Assembly: GCF_014643635.1 (NCBI RefSeq)
Contig: NZ_BMJV01000001.1
Span: 1,060,925 to 1,124,924 of the forward strand
Source of the DNA: Salipiger pallidus
Lineage (GTDB): Bacteria; Pseudomonadota; Alphaproteobacteria; Rhodobacterales; Rhodobacteraceae
Reading direction: 5' to 3'
Length of the DNA: 64,000 bases
Shown here: piece by piece, positions 54,183 to 62,670 of the stretch
How the letters are laid out: each line of letters begins with the position of its first letter
Numbering within the stretch: position 1 is the first letter of the stretch
The notes under the pieces: model-generated
What the model saw: the letters and a program-made list of their open reading frames with translations, nothing else
Database searches by the model: none
What the model was told of the DNA's origin: nothing
Translations under genes and position numbers: made by a program

Positions 54183-55223
54183 GTGCGCTGCTTCTTCGCC
54201 CCGGAAACCGACCTGCATGACCCGATCTTCCGTCTGACCCACGGCACGGTCCAGCAGAATGCCGAACGCCCCGAGCGAGCCCGACTGCTGAAGGACGCGC
54301 TGGCACAGATGGGCTTTCGGACCGAAGAGCCGCCCGAAGCGCCGCGCTCGGCCCTCGAGGCGGTGCACACGCCGCAGTTCCTCGATTTCCTAGAGACCGC
54401 GTGGGAGCAGTGGCAAGCCTTGCCCGGAGCCGGGCCAGAGGTGGTGCCCAACGTCTTCCCGGCGCGCCCGCCAATGGGCGGCCCGGCCACCTACCCCGAC
54501 AGCATCGTTGCCCGTGCGGGCTGGCACATGGGCGACACCTCCGCCCCCATCGGCAAGCACAGCTGGAATGCCACCCGCCGCGCCGCCGATTGCGCCATCG
54601 CCGCCGCCGATGCCGTTTTGGAGGGCGACGCTGCGGCCTATGCGCTCTGCCGCCCCGCCGGGCATCACACCGGGCCAGAGACTGCCGCCGGGCATTGCCT
54701 CATCAACAACTCCGCCGTGGCCGCTGCCCGGCTGCTGACCCGGGATGGCAAGGTGTCAACGCTGGACATCGACGTGCACCACGGCAACGGAACGCAGGCG
54801 ATCTTCTACGAACGGGCTGACGTGCTGTGCGTGTCGATCCATGCGGACCCCGCCGACTACTACCCATTCTTTACCGGCCATGCGGACGAGACCGGCGGCG
54901 GCACGGGCGCCGGGGCAAACCTCAACATCCCCTTGCCGCGCAGCACCACCGACGCCGCGTGGCTGGCGGCGCTCCGGCAGGCGCTGGACGCGATCGACGC
55001 CTTCTCACCGGGGGCGCTCATGGTCAGCCTTGGGCTTGATGCGCATGAGAACGATCCGCTTCTGGGCATGAAGGTCACATGGGAGGGCTTTGAGGATGCG
55101 GGCCGGATGATCGCTGCCGCCCACTACCCCACGGTGCTCGTGCAGGAGGGAGGTTACCTGTCGGACGATCTGACCACCTCCTTGGTGTCCTTCCTGCGTG
55201 GTTTCGAGGCAGGGTTGACCTGA
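54183..55223 (+). CDS. Histone-deacetylase-family amidohydrolase (acetylpolyamine-hydrolase-like)
   Basis: A 346-aa arginase/deacetylase-fold enzyme. Zinc and catalytic motifs are 'CRPAGHHTGPETAAGHCLIN' (two catalytic His), 'LDIDVHHGNGTQAIFY' (Asp/His zinc ligands, about 193-208) and 'VSLGLDAHENDPL' (third zinc ligand Asp). The start is GTG 54183 after AAGGAGA; the longer in-frame ATG at 54069 has no such site. Bacterial homologues deacetylate acetylpolyamines. An aminotransferase of the polyamine/omega-amino acid type follows 133 bp downstream, which fits a polyamine-use role (inference). Confidence 0.88.
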   Translation: MRCFFAPETDLHDPIFRLTHGTVQQNAERPERARLLKDALAQMGFRTEEPPEAPRSALEAVHTPQFLDFLETAWEQWQALPGAGPEVVPNVFPARPPMGGPATYPDSIVARAGWHMGDTSAPIGKHSWNATRRAADCAIAAADAVLEGDAAAYALCRPAGHHTGPETAAGHCLINNSAVAAARLLTRDGKVSTLDIDVHHGNGTQAIFYERADVLCVSIHADPADYYPFFTGHADETGGGTGAGANLNIPLPRSTTDAAWLAALRQALDAIDAFSPGALMVSLGLDAHENDPLLGMKVTWEGFEDAGRMIAAAHYPTVLVQEGGYLSDDLTTSLVSFLRGFEAGLT

Positions 55224-55355
55224 ACCGCCCGCGGCGGGAATTTGATCAAATTTGGGACGTGACGCAAAAGTGGCGCTGGCCTAGAGTGGCACACAAGTGG
55301 CGAGGGCCCGCGGCCCTGCGCCCCGAATCGTCCTTCCAACGCCAAGGAGCCCCCG

Positions 55356-56732
55356 ATGAACACGCGCCCCAATTCGCTGCACGCCGCCGACATTGCGCAT
55401 TCCATGCACCCCTACACCAACATGCGCCTGCACGAGGAAAAGGGTCCGATGATCATGACCCATGGGGATGGCGCGCGGGTCTACGACAGCGAGGGCAAAG
55501 AATACATCGAGGCGCTGGCGGGGCTGTGGTCCGTGGCCGTGGGCTTTTCCGAAACCCGTCTGGCGGATGCCGCCTACGAGCAACTCAAGAAGCTGCCCTA
55601 CTACCACACCTTCGCCCACAAGTCGCACGAGCCGTCGATCCGGCTGGCCGAGAAGCTGGTCGAGATGACCCCCGAGGGGCTCAACCGCGTATTCTTCACC
55701 AACTCCGGGTCCGAGGCCAATGATACCGTGGTCAAGATGGCCTGGTTCCTCAACAACGGGCTGGGCCGCCCCGAGAAGAAGAAGTTCCTTGCCCGCACCA
55801 AGGGCTATCACGGCATCACCATCGCGTCGGGCTCGCTGACCGGGCTGGCGGGCAACCACACGGATTTCGACCTGCCGGCGATTCCGGTGACGCACCTCAC
55901 CACCCCCTCCTACTGGCGCTACTCCAACGAGGGTGAAACCGAGGCCGAGTTCACCGCCCGCCTGCTGAAAGAGCTTGAGGACACCATCATCTCCGAAGGC
56001 CCCGAGACCATCGCCGGCTTCATCGGCGAGCCCGTGATGGGCGCCGGCGGCGTGATGACCCCGCCCGAGGGGTACTGGCCCGGCGTGGCCGAGATCTGCG
56101 CCAAGTACGACATCCTTCTGGTGGCCGACGAGGTCATCAACGGCTTTGGCCGCACCGGTGCGCGCTGGGGCTGCGAGAAATACGGGTTCACGCCAGACAT
56201 CCTTGTCACCTCGAAGCAGCTGACCTCGTCCTACATGCCGCTTGCTGCCATCGTGGTGAACGACAAGGTCTACAACGCCATTGCCGATAACACCGCCAAG
56301 CTGGGCACCTTCGGCCACGGCTTCACCGGCTCGGGGCACCCGGTGGCCTGCGCCGTCGGGCTCGAGAACCTTGCGATCATCGAAGAGCAGGATCTCATGG
56401 GCAACGCCGAGCGGCTGGCGCCGCTGCTGCAGGATGGGCTGCGCCAGTTCGCCGATCACCCGCTTGTGGGCGAGGTGCGCGGCACCGGCCTGATCGCCGG
56501 GGTGGAATTCGCCAAGGATGGCCGGGAATCGTTTACCCCCGCCGGGTCCATGGCCCCCAAGGTCGTGGCGTTCTGCGCCGAAGAGGGCCTGATCGTGCGC
56601 GCGGTCTATGAGACTGTCGCCTTCTGCCCGCCGCTGATCGTCACCGAAGAGGACATCACCGAGATCGTCGCCCGCTTTGGCCGCGCGCTCGACAAGGCGC
56701 TGGACTGGGCGAAGGCCGAAGGTCTCGTATAA
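55356..56732 (+). CDS. Class III PLP aminotransferase (putrescine/omega-amino acid type)
   Basis: A 458-aa fold-type I aminotransferase. Motifs are '[18 protein letters not shown]', '[24 protein letters not shown]' (PLP-contact Asp) and the Schiff-base Lys in '[17 protein letters not shown]' (about 286-302). It is closest in pattern to putrescine-pyruvate and beta-alanine/taurine-pyruvate transaminases; the true amino donor cannot be fixed. It is adjacent to a deacetylase of the polyamine family. A strong hairpin terminator at 56764-56793 follows. Confidence 0.88.
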   Translation: MNTRPNSLHAADIAHSMHPYTNMRLHEEKGPMIMTHGDGARVYDSEGKEYIEALAGLWSVAVGFSETRLADAAYEQLKKLPYYHTFAHKSHEPSIRLAEKLVEMTPEGLNRVFFTNSGSEANDTVVKMAWFLNNGLGRPEKKKFLARTKGYHGITIASGSLTGLAGNHTDFDLPAIPVTHLTTPSYWRYSNEGETEAEFTARLLKELEDTIISEGPETIAGFIGEPVMGAGGVMTPPEGYWPGVAEICAKYDILLVADEVINGFGRTGARWGCEKYGFTPDILVTSKQLTSSYMPLAAIVVNDKVYNAIADNTAKLGTFGHGFTGSGHPVACAVGLENLAIIEEQDLMGNAERLAPLLQDGLRQFADHPLVGEVRGTGLIAGVEFAKDGRESFTPAGSMAPKVVAFCAEEGLIVRAVYETVAFCPPLIVTEEDITEIVARFGRALDKALDWAKAEGLV

Positions 56733-56763
56733 GGCCCTTGCCACCGCGAACCATCTGAAATCA

Positions 56764-56793
56764 CCGCGCCCCGCCCCACCCGGCGGGGCGCGG
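56764..56793 (+). terminator. Terminator of the class III aminotransferase gene
   Basis: Perfect 12-bp GC stem CCGCGCCCCGCC/GGCGGGGCGCGG with a 6-nt loop followed by TTGCTTT. Confidence 0.8.
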
Positions 56794-56940
56794 TTGCTTT
56801 GTGCTCCGGGCCGGCGAAGCGGTACTGTGCCACTCGCCGGGCGCGATACTGCGGCAGGCTTGCGACACCGCGCCGGGCCGGGGCCTTTCGGCGGGTTCCC
56901 CTCCCTTCCCATCGGCGGGAATCCGCGCCATAAGCAGGCC

Positions 56941-57699
56941 ATGCTCAAGACCCGTATCATCCCCTGTCTCGATGTCGCCGATGGCCGTGTGGTCAAGGGC
57001 GTGAATTTCGTCGACCTGCGCGATGCGGGCGATCCCGTCGATGCCGCCCGCGCCTACGATGCGGCGGGCGCCGACGAGATCACCTTTCTCGACATCCATG
57101 CCACGCATGAAAACAGGGGGACCATGTTCGACGTGGTCACCCGCACTGCCGAGCAATGCTTCATCCCGCTTACGGTCGGTGGAGGTGTTCGCACGGTGGC
57201 CGATGTTCGCGCCCTCCTGCTCGCGGGCGCGGACAAGGTCTCGTTCAACTCCGCCGCCGTGGCCAACCCCGACGTGGTGGCCGAGGCGGCGGACCATTTC
57301 GGCTCGCAATGCATCGTGGTGGCGATCGACGCCAAGACGGTCGAGCCGGGCCGCTGGGAGATCTTCACCCATGGCGGCCGCAAGCCCACGGGCATCGACG
57401 CGGTGGAGTTCGCCCGAACCGTGGCCGCGAAGGGCGCGGGCGAAATCCTGCTGACTTCGATGGACCGCGACGGTACCAAATCGGGCTTCAACATCCCCCT
57501 CATCCGCGCCATCGCCGATGCGGTGGACGTGCCGGTGATCGCCTCAGGGGGGGTCGGCACTCTGGATCATCTGGTCGAGGGCGTGACCGAGGGGCATGCC
57601 TCGGCGGTGCTGGCCGCCTCCATCTTCCATTTCGGCGAATTCACCGTGCAGCAGGCCAAGCAGCACATGGCGACCGCCGGCATTCCGGTGAGGCTCTGA
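56941..57699 (+). CDS. hisF: Imidazole glycerol phosphate synthase subunit HisF
   Basis: A 252-aa TIM-barrel cyclase: '[29 protein letters not shown]' at the start with catalytic Asp11 (CLDV), then '[11 protein letters not shown]', '[15 protein letters not shown]', catalytic Asp in '[12 protein letters not shown]' and '[14 protein letters not shown]'. It acts with HisH to form the imidazole ring in histidine synthesis. ATG 56941 is the family start; the long upstream frame is not used. The stop overlaps hisE by one base. Confidence 0.97.
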   Translation: MLKTRIIPCLDVADGRVVKGVNFVDLRDAGDPVDAARAYDAAGADEITFLDIHATHENRGTMFDVVTRTAEQCFIPLTVGGGVRTVADVRALLLAGADKVSFNSAAVANPDVVAEAADHFGSQCIVVAIDAKTVEPGRWEIFTHGGRKPTGIDAVEFARTVAAKGAGEILLTSMDRDGTKSGFNIPLIRAIADAVDVPVIASGGVGTLDHLVEGVTEGHASAVLAASIFHFGEFTVQQAKQHMATAGIPVRL

Positions 57700-58010
57700 T
57701 GACGCTTGAAGAACTTGAAGCAGTGGTCGCAGCGCGGGCCGAGGCGTCGCCGGACGACAGCTGGACCGCCAAGCTGCTGGCCAAGGGCCCCGAGAAATGC
57801 GCCGAGAAGTTCGGTGAAGAGGCCATCGAGGCCATCATCGAGGCGGTGAAAGGCGACACGGACAAGCTGGCGTCCGAAGGGGCGGATGTCTTGTTCCATT
57901 TTCTCGTGATGCTGAAGGCGCGCGGTGTGCCGCTTTCGGATGTCATGAACGAGCTCGCGCGGCGGCAGGGCCAATCCGGTCTTGCCGAGAAAGCCTCGCG
58001 GCGGGGTTGA
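57699..58010 (+). CDS. hisE: Phosphoribosyl-ATP pyrophosphatase
   Basis: A 103-aa MazG-like enzyme removing pyrophosphate from phosphoribosyl-ATP, the second step of histidine synthesis. '[33 protein letters not shown]...[20 protein letters not shown]' is the full HisE core with the EExxE metal motif. The ATG overlaps the hisF stop by one base. The other his genes are not in the window. Confidence 0.95.
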   Translation: MTLEELEAVVAARAEASPDDSWTAKLLAKGPEKCAEKFGEEAIEAIIEAVKGDTDKLASEGADVLFHFLVMLKARGVPLSDVMNELARRQGQSGLAEKASRRG

Positions 58011-58040
58011 GGCCGCCGCGGGCAGGTGGGGGTGGAGTGG

Positions 58041-58102
58041 GGGCTCTGCCCCCGCCCGCCTTGCGGCGGTCTCCCCCGGGATATTTTCCGGTCAAAGGAA
58101 AA
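58041..58102 (+). repeat. Dispersed intergenic palindromic repeat, copy 3
   Basis: GGGGCTCTGCCCC, inner GCCGC-type hairpin (CCGCC/GGCGG), then TCCCCCGGGATATTTT and GGTCAAAGGAAA; the same blocks as copies at 16194-16256 (reverse) and 18458-18513. Confidence 0.75.
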
Positions 58103-58200
58103 CCAGGGAACTCCCGGTGATCTCGTGAACCGGGGCGGGTTTCCAACCGGCGGTCCTGCGGATAGGACTTGCGCAACGACAGTCAGGCAGGAGCAGGACC

Positions 58201-58689
58201 ATGCGGCTTATGGTATGGGTGGCGGCGATCACGCTGGTGATCGATCAGCTGAGCAAGTGGCTTGTGGTCCACGTGATGGCGCTGGACACGCGGCTGGCCA
58301 TTGACGTGCTGCCACCGGTGCTGAATTTCCGCATGGCGTGGAATTACGGTGTCAACTTCGGCCTATTCGGGGGCGGATCGGGCGCGACGCGCTGGGTGCT
58401 GATCTCGGTGGCGCTGGGAATCGTGCTGGTGGTGCTGGTCTGGCTGCGGCGTGATCCGCCCGGACGCATGGGTATGGCGGCCGCCGGGCTGCTGGTGGGC
58501 GGCGCCATCGGCAATGTGATTGACCGGCTGCTGTATGGCGCGGTGGCGGATTTCCTCAACATGTCGTGCTGTGGCATCGACAATCCCTTCGCCTTCAACG
58601 TCGCCGACATCGCGATCTTTGCCGGGGCGGCGGGCCTTGTTCTGGCGCCGGGGCGGCAGGATGGAAAGCGCTTGAAAAAGGGCGCGTGA
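58201..58689 (+). CDS. lspA: Signal peptidase II (lipoprotein signal peptidase)
   Basis: A 162-aa inner-membrane aspartyl protease with four helices. Catalytic Asp pair: 'IGNVIDRLLYGAVADFLN' and 'FAFNVADIAIFAGA'. 'AWNYGVNFGLFGGG' is the conserved N-terminal periplasmic motif. It cuts the signal peptides of prolipoproteins. A strong AGGAG precedes ATG 58201. The next gene encodes a lipoprotein that would be its substrate. Confidence 0.95.
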   Translation: MRLMVWVAAITLVIDQLSKWLVVHVMALDTRLAIDVLPPVLNFRMAWNYGVNFGLFGGGSGATRWVLISVALGIVLVVLVWLRRDPPGRMGMAAAGLLVGGAIGNVIDRLLYGAVADFLNMSCCGIDNPFAFNVADIAIFAGAAGLVLAPGRQDGKRLKKGA

Positions 58690-58741
58690 CGCCACCGCGA
58701 CAATGAGTTAAGCAGGGCTGGAAACGAACCGGAGGGTGGTA

Positions 58742-59263
58742 ATGAGGCTGTCGCACGCCGTTCTGAGCTTGGGTCTTATGGGGCTTGCCGCGTGTTCGGG
58801 TCGCGAGGACGGGCCGCGTCTGCACTATCTCAAGACCAACAGCGGCACCCCCGAAGAGTTTGCCATCGTGCCCAACAAGGCGCTGCAATCTCCGCCCGAT
58901 TACAACACCCTGCCTGCCCCCACGCCGGGCAGTGCCAACCGCACCGACCAGACGCCCGAGGCGGATGCCGTGGCCGCGCTTGGCGGCAACCCGGCACGCC
59001 TGTCCGAGGCCGGCACCCCCGGCCAGGGCGCCCTGGTGAACCGGGCCTCGCGCTTTGGCCGCGATCCGCAGATCCGCGAGCAGCTGGCCGCCGAGGATGG
59101 CGCCTTCCGCCGCCGCAAGGCGATCTTCAACTGGAAGATCGTTCCCGAGGACCAATATTACGATGCCTATCGCCGCGAATGGCTCGATGCGCGCGGAGCC
59201 CTTGACGCGTGGCGCCGAGCCGGTGTGAGGACGCCGTCCGCCCCACCGGAAGGCTACGAGTAA
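58742..59263 (+). CDS. DUF3035 lipoprotein
   Basis: A 173-aa protein. The short signal peptide ends in a lipobox 'GLAACSG' (Cys20). The next segment, 'TPEEFAIVPNKALQSPPDYNTLPAPTPGSANRTD', is the family-typical 'PDEFAVV...L..PPD...LP.P' motif of DUF3035. The start ATG 58742 follows GGAGGGTGG. DUF3035 genes beside lspA are common in Rhodobacterales; molecular function unknown. A hairpin at 59290-59315 may terminate it. Confidence 0.88.
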   Translation: MRLSHAVLSLGLMGLAACSGREDGPRLHYLKTNSGTPEEFAIVPNKALQSPPDYNTLPAPTPGSANRTDQTPEADAVAALGGNPARLSEAGTPGQGALVNRASRFGRDPQIREQLAAEDGAFRRRKAIFNWKIVPEDQYYDAYRREWLDARGALDAWRRAGVRTPSAPPEGYE

Positions 59264-59289
59264 GCCCTTGGCATTGTTGACTTCAGAGC

Positions 59290-59315
59290 ACGCCCGGCAT
59301 GAACATGTCGGGCGT
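59290..59315 (+). terminator. Hairpin after the DUF3035 gene
   Basis: Stem ACGCCCGGCAT/ATGTCGGGCGT with a GAAC loop, one G-U pair; only two T's follow. Confidence 0.6.
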
Positions 59316-59397
59316 TCACGTTCCTGAAACCCTGCCTTGATTACATGCTGGCACAGCGTAGTCTGATGGGACACGTAACAGCAACGGGGCACACCAG

Positions 59398-60804
59398 ATG
59401 AAACAGCTCGCCGCGGCCGTCGCCGTATTGTGCGCAGCCACCTTCCCGGCGCTTGCAGCCACGCAGATTGAAACAGCTGCGAACGGTGTCTCGACCTTCA
59501 CCCTCGACAACGGGATGGAGGTCGTCGTGATCGAGGATCACCGTGCCCCCGTCGCCGTCCAGATGGTCTGGTATCGCGCAGGCGCCGCAGACGAGACGGC
59601 GGGCACCTCCGGCATCGCGCACTTCCTTGAACACCTGATGTTCAAGGGCACCGACACGCTTGAGCCGGGCGAGTTCTCCAAAGTCGTGGCCCAGAACGGC
59701 GGGTCGGACAACGCCTTCACCTCCTGGGATCAGACCGCCTATTTCCAGCGAGTTGCCGCGGACCGGCTGGGGCTCATGATGGAGATGGAAGCAGACCGGA
59801 TGGTTAATCTTCAGCTCGACGAGGGCGACATCGCCACCGAGCGTGACGTCATCATCGAAGAGCGCAACATGCGGATCGAGAATGATGCCGGCGCGCTGAT
59901 GAACGAACAGCTGAATGCGGCGCAATTTCTCAACCACCGTTACGGCGTGCCGATCATCGGGTGGCGTCACGAGATGGTGACGCTTGATCTCGAGGATGCT
60001 TATGCATTCTACAACCGCAATTACGCCCCCAACAATGCCATCCTGATCGTCGCCGGCGATGTCACCCCCGGCGAGGTGCAGGATCTTGCGGTGGAACATT
60101 ACGGCCCGATCCCCGCCAACCCCGAGGTCGGCGCGCCGCGGTCGCGCCCGCAGGAGCCTCCGCAAACGGCCGAACGGCGCCTCGTGTTCCGCGATCCACG
60201 GGTGGCACAGCCCTATCTCATGCGCAGCTATCTTGCCCCGGAACGAGACCCGGGCGACCAGCGCGAAGCTGCAGCACTGGTGCTGCTCGACGAGCTGCTG
60301 AGCGGTGGCCAGAGTTCCGTGCTCAGCCAAGAGCTGCAGTTCGACCGGAAAGTCGCGCTCTATACCGCCAGTTTCTACAATGCGACGTCCTATGACGACA
60401 CCAAGTTCGGGCTCGTGGTCGTGCCCACCGAAGGCACTTCTCTGTCCGATGCGGAGGCCGCGCTGGACGATGTTCTGGCCAAATTCATCGAGACCGGTGG
60501 CGACCCGGAACAGCTTGATCGGATCAAGTTCCAGCTGCGCGCCGAGGAAATCTATGAACGTGACAGCCCCAACGCCATTGCCCGCCGCTACGGCAGCGCC
60601 CTGACCGCCGGTCTGACGCTGCAGGACATCCAAGAATGGCCGGACATCCTGCAATCGATCACCTCCGAAGAGATCGTCGCAGCGGCAGAACGGCTGTTTG
60701 ATCGCAACAAATCCGTCACCGGGTACCTCGAACCCGTTGAGACCGCGCTTGAGACCGCGCCTGGGAACACCCCCGAAAACGCTCCCGAGGAGGTGCTTCA
60801 ATGA
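59398..60804 (+). CDS. M16-family zinc peptidase, catalytic partner, exported
   Basis: A 468-aa protein. The signal peptide ends near 'PALAA' (residue 21). The inverted zinc motif HxxEH is 'GIAHFLEHLMFKGT' (His75-His79), with the downstream Glu in 'EMEADRMVNLQLDEGDI'. The C-terminal M16 lobe includes 'LLDELLSGGQSSVLSQEL'. It is the active half of a tandem pair with the following gene (4-nt overlap). Periplasmic peptide degradation is likely; substrate unknown. Confidence 0.93.
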   Translation: MKQLAAAVAVLCAATFPALAATQIETAANGVSTFTLDNGMEVVVIEDHRAPVAVQMVWYRAGAADETAGTSGIAHFLEHLMFKGTDTLEPGEFSKVVAQNGGSDNAFTSWDQTAYFQRVAADRLGLMMEMEADRMVNLQLDEGDIATERDVIIEERNMRIENDAGALMNEQLNAAQFLNHRYGVPIIGWRHEMVTLDLEDAYAFYNRNYAPNNAILIVAGDVTPGEVQDLAVEHYGPIPANPEVGAPRSRPQEPPQTAERRLVFRDPRVAQPYLMRSYLAPERDPGDQREAAALVLLDELLSGGQSSVLSQELQFDRKVALYTASFYNATSYDDTKFGLVVVPTEGTSLSDAEAALDDVLAKFIETGGDPEQLDRIKFQLRAEEIYERDSPNAIARRYGSALTAGLTLQDIQEWPDILQSITSEEIVAAAERLFDRNKSVTGYLEPVETALETAPGNTPENAPEEVLQ

Positions 60805-62126
60805 AGCCTGTTCTGACATTCGCCGCCAGCTTCGCCGTGTCGATCCTCGCGGCCCTGCCCGCTCTTGCGGAAATCGAGGTACAAGAGGTGGACACCCCCG
60901 GCGGTATTCACGCGTGGCTTCTGGAAGAGCCGTCAATCCCCTTCACCTCCCTCGAGATCCGCTTTCAGGGAGGCACCGCGCTCGACCCGGAGGGCAAGCA
61001 GGGGGCCACGAACCTGATGGTCGGCCTGCTCGAGGAAGGCGCGGGCGAGCTTGACTCGCGCGGCTTCGCCGATGCCCGTGACGCGCTTGCCGCCAGCTTC
61101 CGCTATTCCGCCAACGTGGATTCGGTGTCGGTGTCCGCCAAGTTCCTGACCGAGAACCGCGACGAGGCTGTGGATCTTCTGCGCGAGAGCCTCGTGAACC
61201 CCAGCTTCGATCAGGAGGCGCTCGACCGGGTGCGCGGACAGGTCATCTCGGGGATCCGCAGCGATCAAATGGACCCCGACGCCATTGCCAGTGCCACCTT
61301 CGACAAGCTGATGTTCGGGGATCATCCATATGCCACGCGCTCTGACGGCACGGTGGACAGCGTCACATCCCTGACCCGTGATGACATGATCGATGCATGG
61401 CAGGGTGCGCTGGCGCGTGACAGGATCTACGTGGCCGCCGCGGGAGACATCTCGGCGGATGAGCTGTCGACGCTGCTTGACGAGCTCTTGGGCGATCTGC
61501 CGGAAACCGGCGCCCCGATGCCCGAACCGGTGAGCGTTCAGGCCAGCGCCGGCGTGACTGTCGTACCCTTCGACACGCCGCAATCAGTGGCGCAGTTCGG
61601 CCACGAGGGCATTAAGCGCGACGATCCCGATTTTTTCGCGGCCTACGTGATGAACACCATCCTCGGCGAGGGCGGGTTCGAATCGCGCCTCATGCACGAG
61701 GTCCGGGAAAAGCGCGGGCTGACTTACGGCATCTACAGCTACCTGATGCCAATGGACCATGCCGAGCTTTACGTGGGGCGGGTTGCCTCGGCCAACGATC
61801 GCATTGCCGAGGCGGTGTCCGTTATCGGTGACGAATGGGCGAAGATGGCCTCTGACGGGGTCACCGAGGCCGAGCTGGAGCAGGCCAAGACATACCTCAC
61901 CGGGGCCTATCCGCTGCGGTTCGATGGCAACGGGCCGATCGCGCGCATCCTGGTCGGCATGCAGATGGACGGCCTTACCCCAGACTACATCACCAGCCGA
62001 AACGAACGGATCGAGGCCGTGACGCTCGACGATGTTGCCCGCGTGGCAAAACGGCTGCTGAAGCCCGACTCGCTGCGCTTTGTCGTGGTCGGCCAACCCG
62101 AAGGGCTGGAGGAGACGCCGGGCTGA
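60801..62126 (+). CDS. M16-family peptidase-like protein, zinc site lacking (partner subunit)
   Basis: A 441-aa exported protein (signal peptide ending around 'PALAE', residue 22) with the M16 fold. The position of HxxEH reads 'GATNLMVGLLEEGAG', so the zinc-binding motif is absent. The C-terminal substrate-binding lobe is intact ('NTILGEGGFESRLMHEVREKRGLTYGIYS', the R/Y motif). Such inactive partners form heterodimers with the active subunit upstream. Start ATG overlaps the previous stop by 4 nt and is preceded by GAGGAGGTG. Confidence 0.92.
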   Translation: MKPVLTFAASFAVSILAALPALAEIEVQEVDTPGGIHAWLLEEPSIPFTSLEIRFQGGTALDPEGKQGATNLMVGLLEEGAGELDSRGFADARDALAASFRYSANVDSVSVSAKFLTENRDEAVDLLRESLVNPSFDQEALDRVRGQVISGIRSDQMDPDAIASATFDKLMFGDHPYATRSDGTVDSVTSLTRDDMIDAWQGALARDRIYVAAAGDISADELSTLLDELLGDLPETGAPMPEPVSVQASAGVTVVPFDTPQSVAQFGHEGIKRDDPDFFAAYVMNTILGEGGFESRLMHEVREKRGLTYGIYSYLMPMDHAELYVGRVASANDRIAEAVSVIGDEWAKMASDGVTEAELEQAKTYLTGAYPLRFDGNGPIARILVGMQMDGLTPDYITSRNERIEAVTLDDVARVAKRLLKPDSLRFVVVGQPEGLEETPG

Positions 62127-62670
62127 GATCCGCGTCCGGCGCATCAGCACCGTGCGCCGGGTGCAACGCCTGAATGGTTTGGCAATCGCCCCCTTCGGGC
62201 ATTGCCGCGTTAATTGTCGTTTCGGTGGAGCCAGACCCAGATCGCGGCAAGTGGCTTCGGGTTTGCCCTGTAGAATTTAAGCGGCCTCGGCTTGTCGGAT
62301 CTGCTTCCGGGTAGCACCGCAAGAAAGGGGTCAGCCCTGCCCTTAGGATACTGGGCATGTCCGGCAACGGCGGACAAGGTATAGGACAGCCTTGGCCGTA
62401 GAGGGTGCCCCGGCTCCAGGGATTGCCCGGTTTAAAAGGTCCCGGTTTTCAAAACACGGCCCGGCGTCATCGGGAGTGTCCGCCAGACACAGACGATGCC
62501 GCCCTGCAAGGTCCCCCTCAGAAAAGAGGGCTGCATCCGGGCCCGTCACGTTCCCCTGTCGAACAGGCCCCGCGCCAGCCCATCTTTATCGCCCGGCAAA
62601 TCCAGGCGCCGACATAGAAAAAAGGCCGGAGCGGATGCTCCGGCCTTTTCCCGCTTGAACTGGCTGCCGC
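62127..62670. other. Intergenic region M16 pair / purH with several hairpins
   Basis: 544 bp without a gene I can support. Visible structures: CCGGCGCA/TGCGCCGG near 62140-62165; GGCAATCGCCC/GGGCATTGCC near 62180-62206; and the purH/M16 terminator at 62620-62649. No tRNA or known small RNA pattern was recognised, though an unlisted small RNA is possible. Confidence 0.4.
62620..62649. terminator. Bidirectional terminator before the purH stop
   Basis: AAAAGGCCGGAGC/GCTCCGGCCTTTT perfect stem with GGAT loop; A run on one side and T run on the other serve purH (minus) and the plus strand. Confidence 0.9.
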
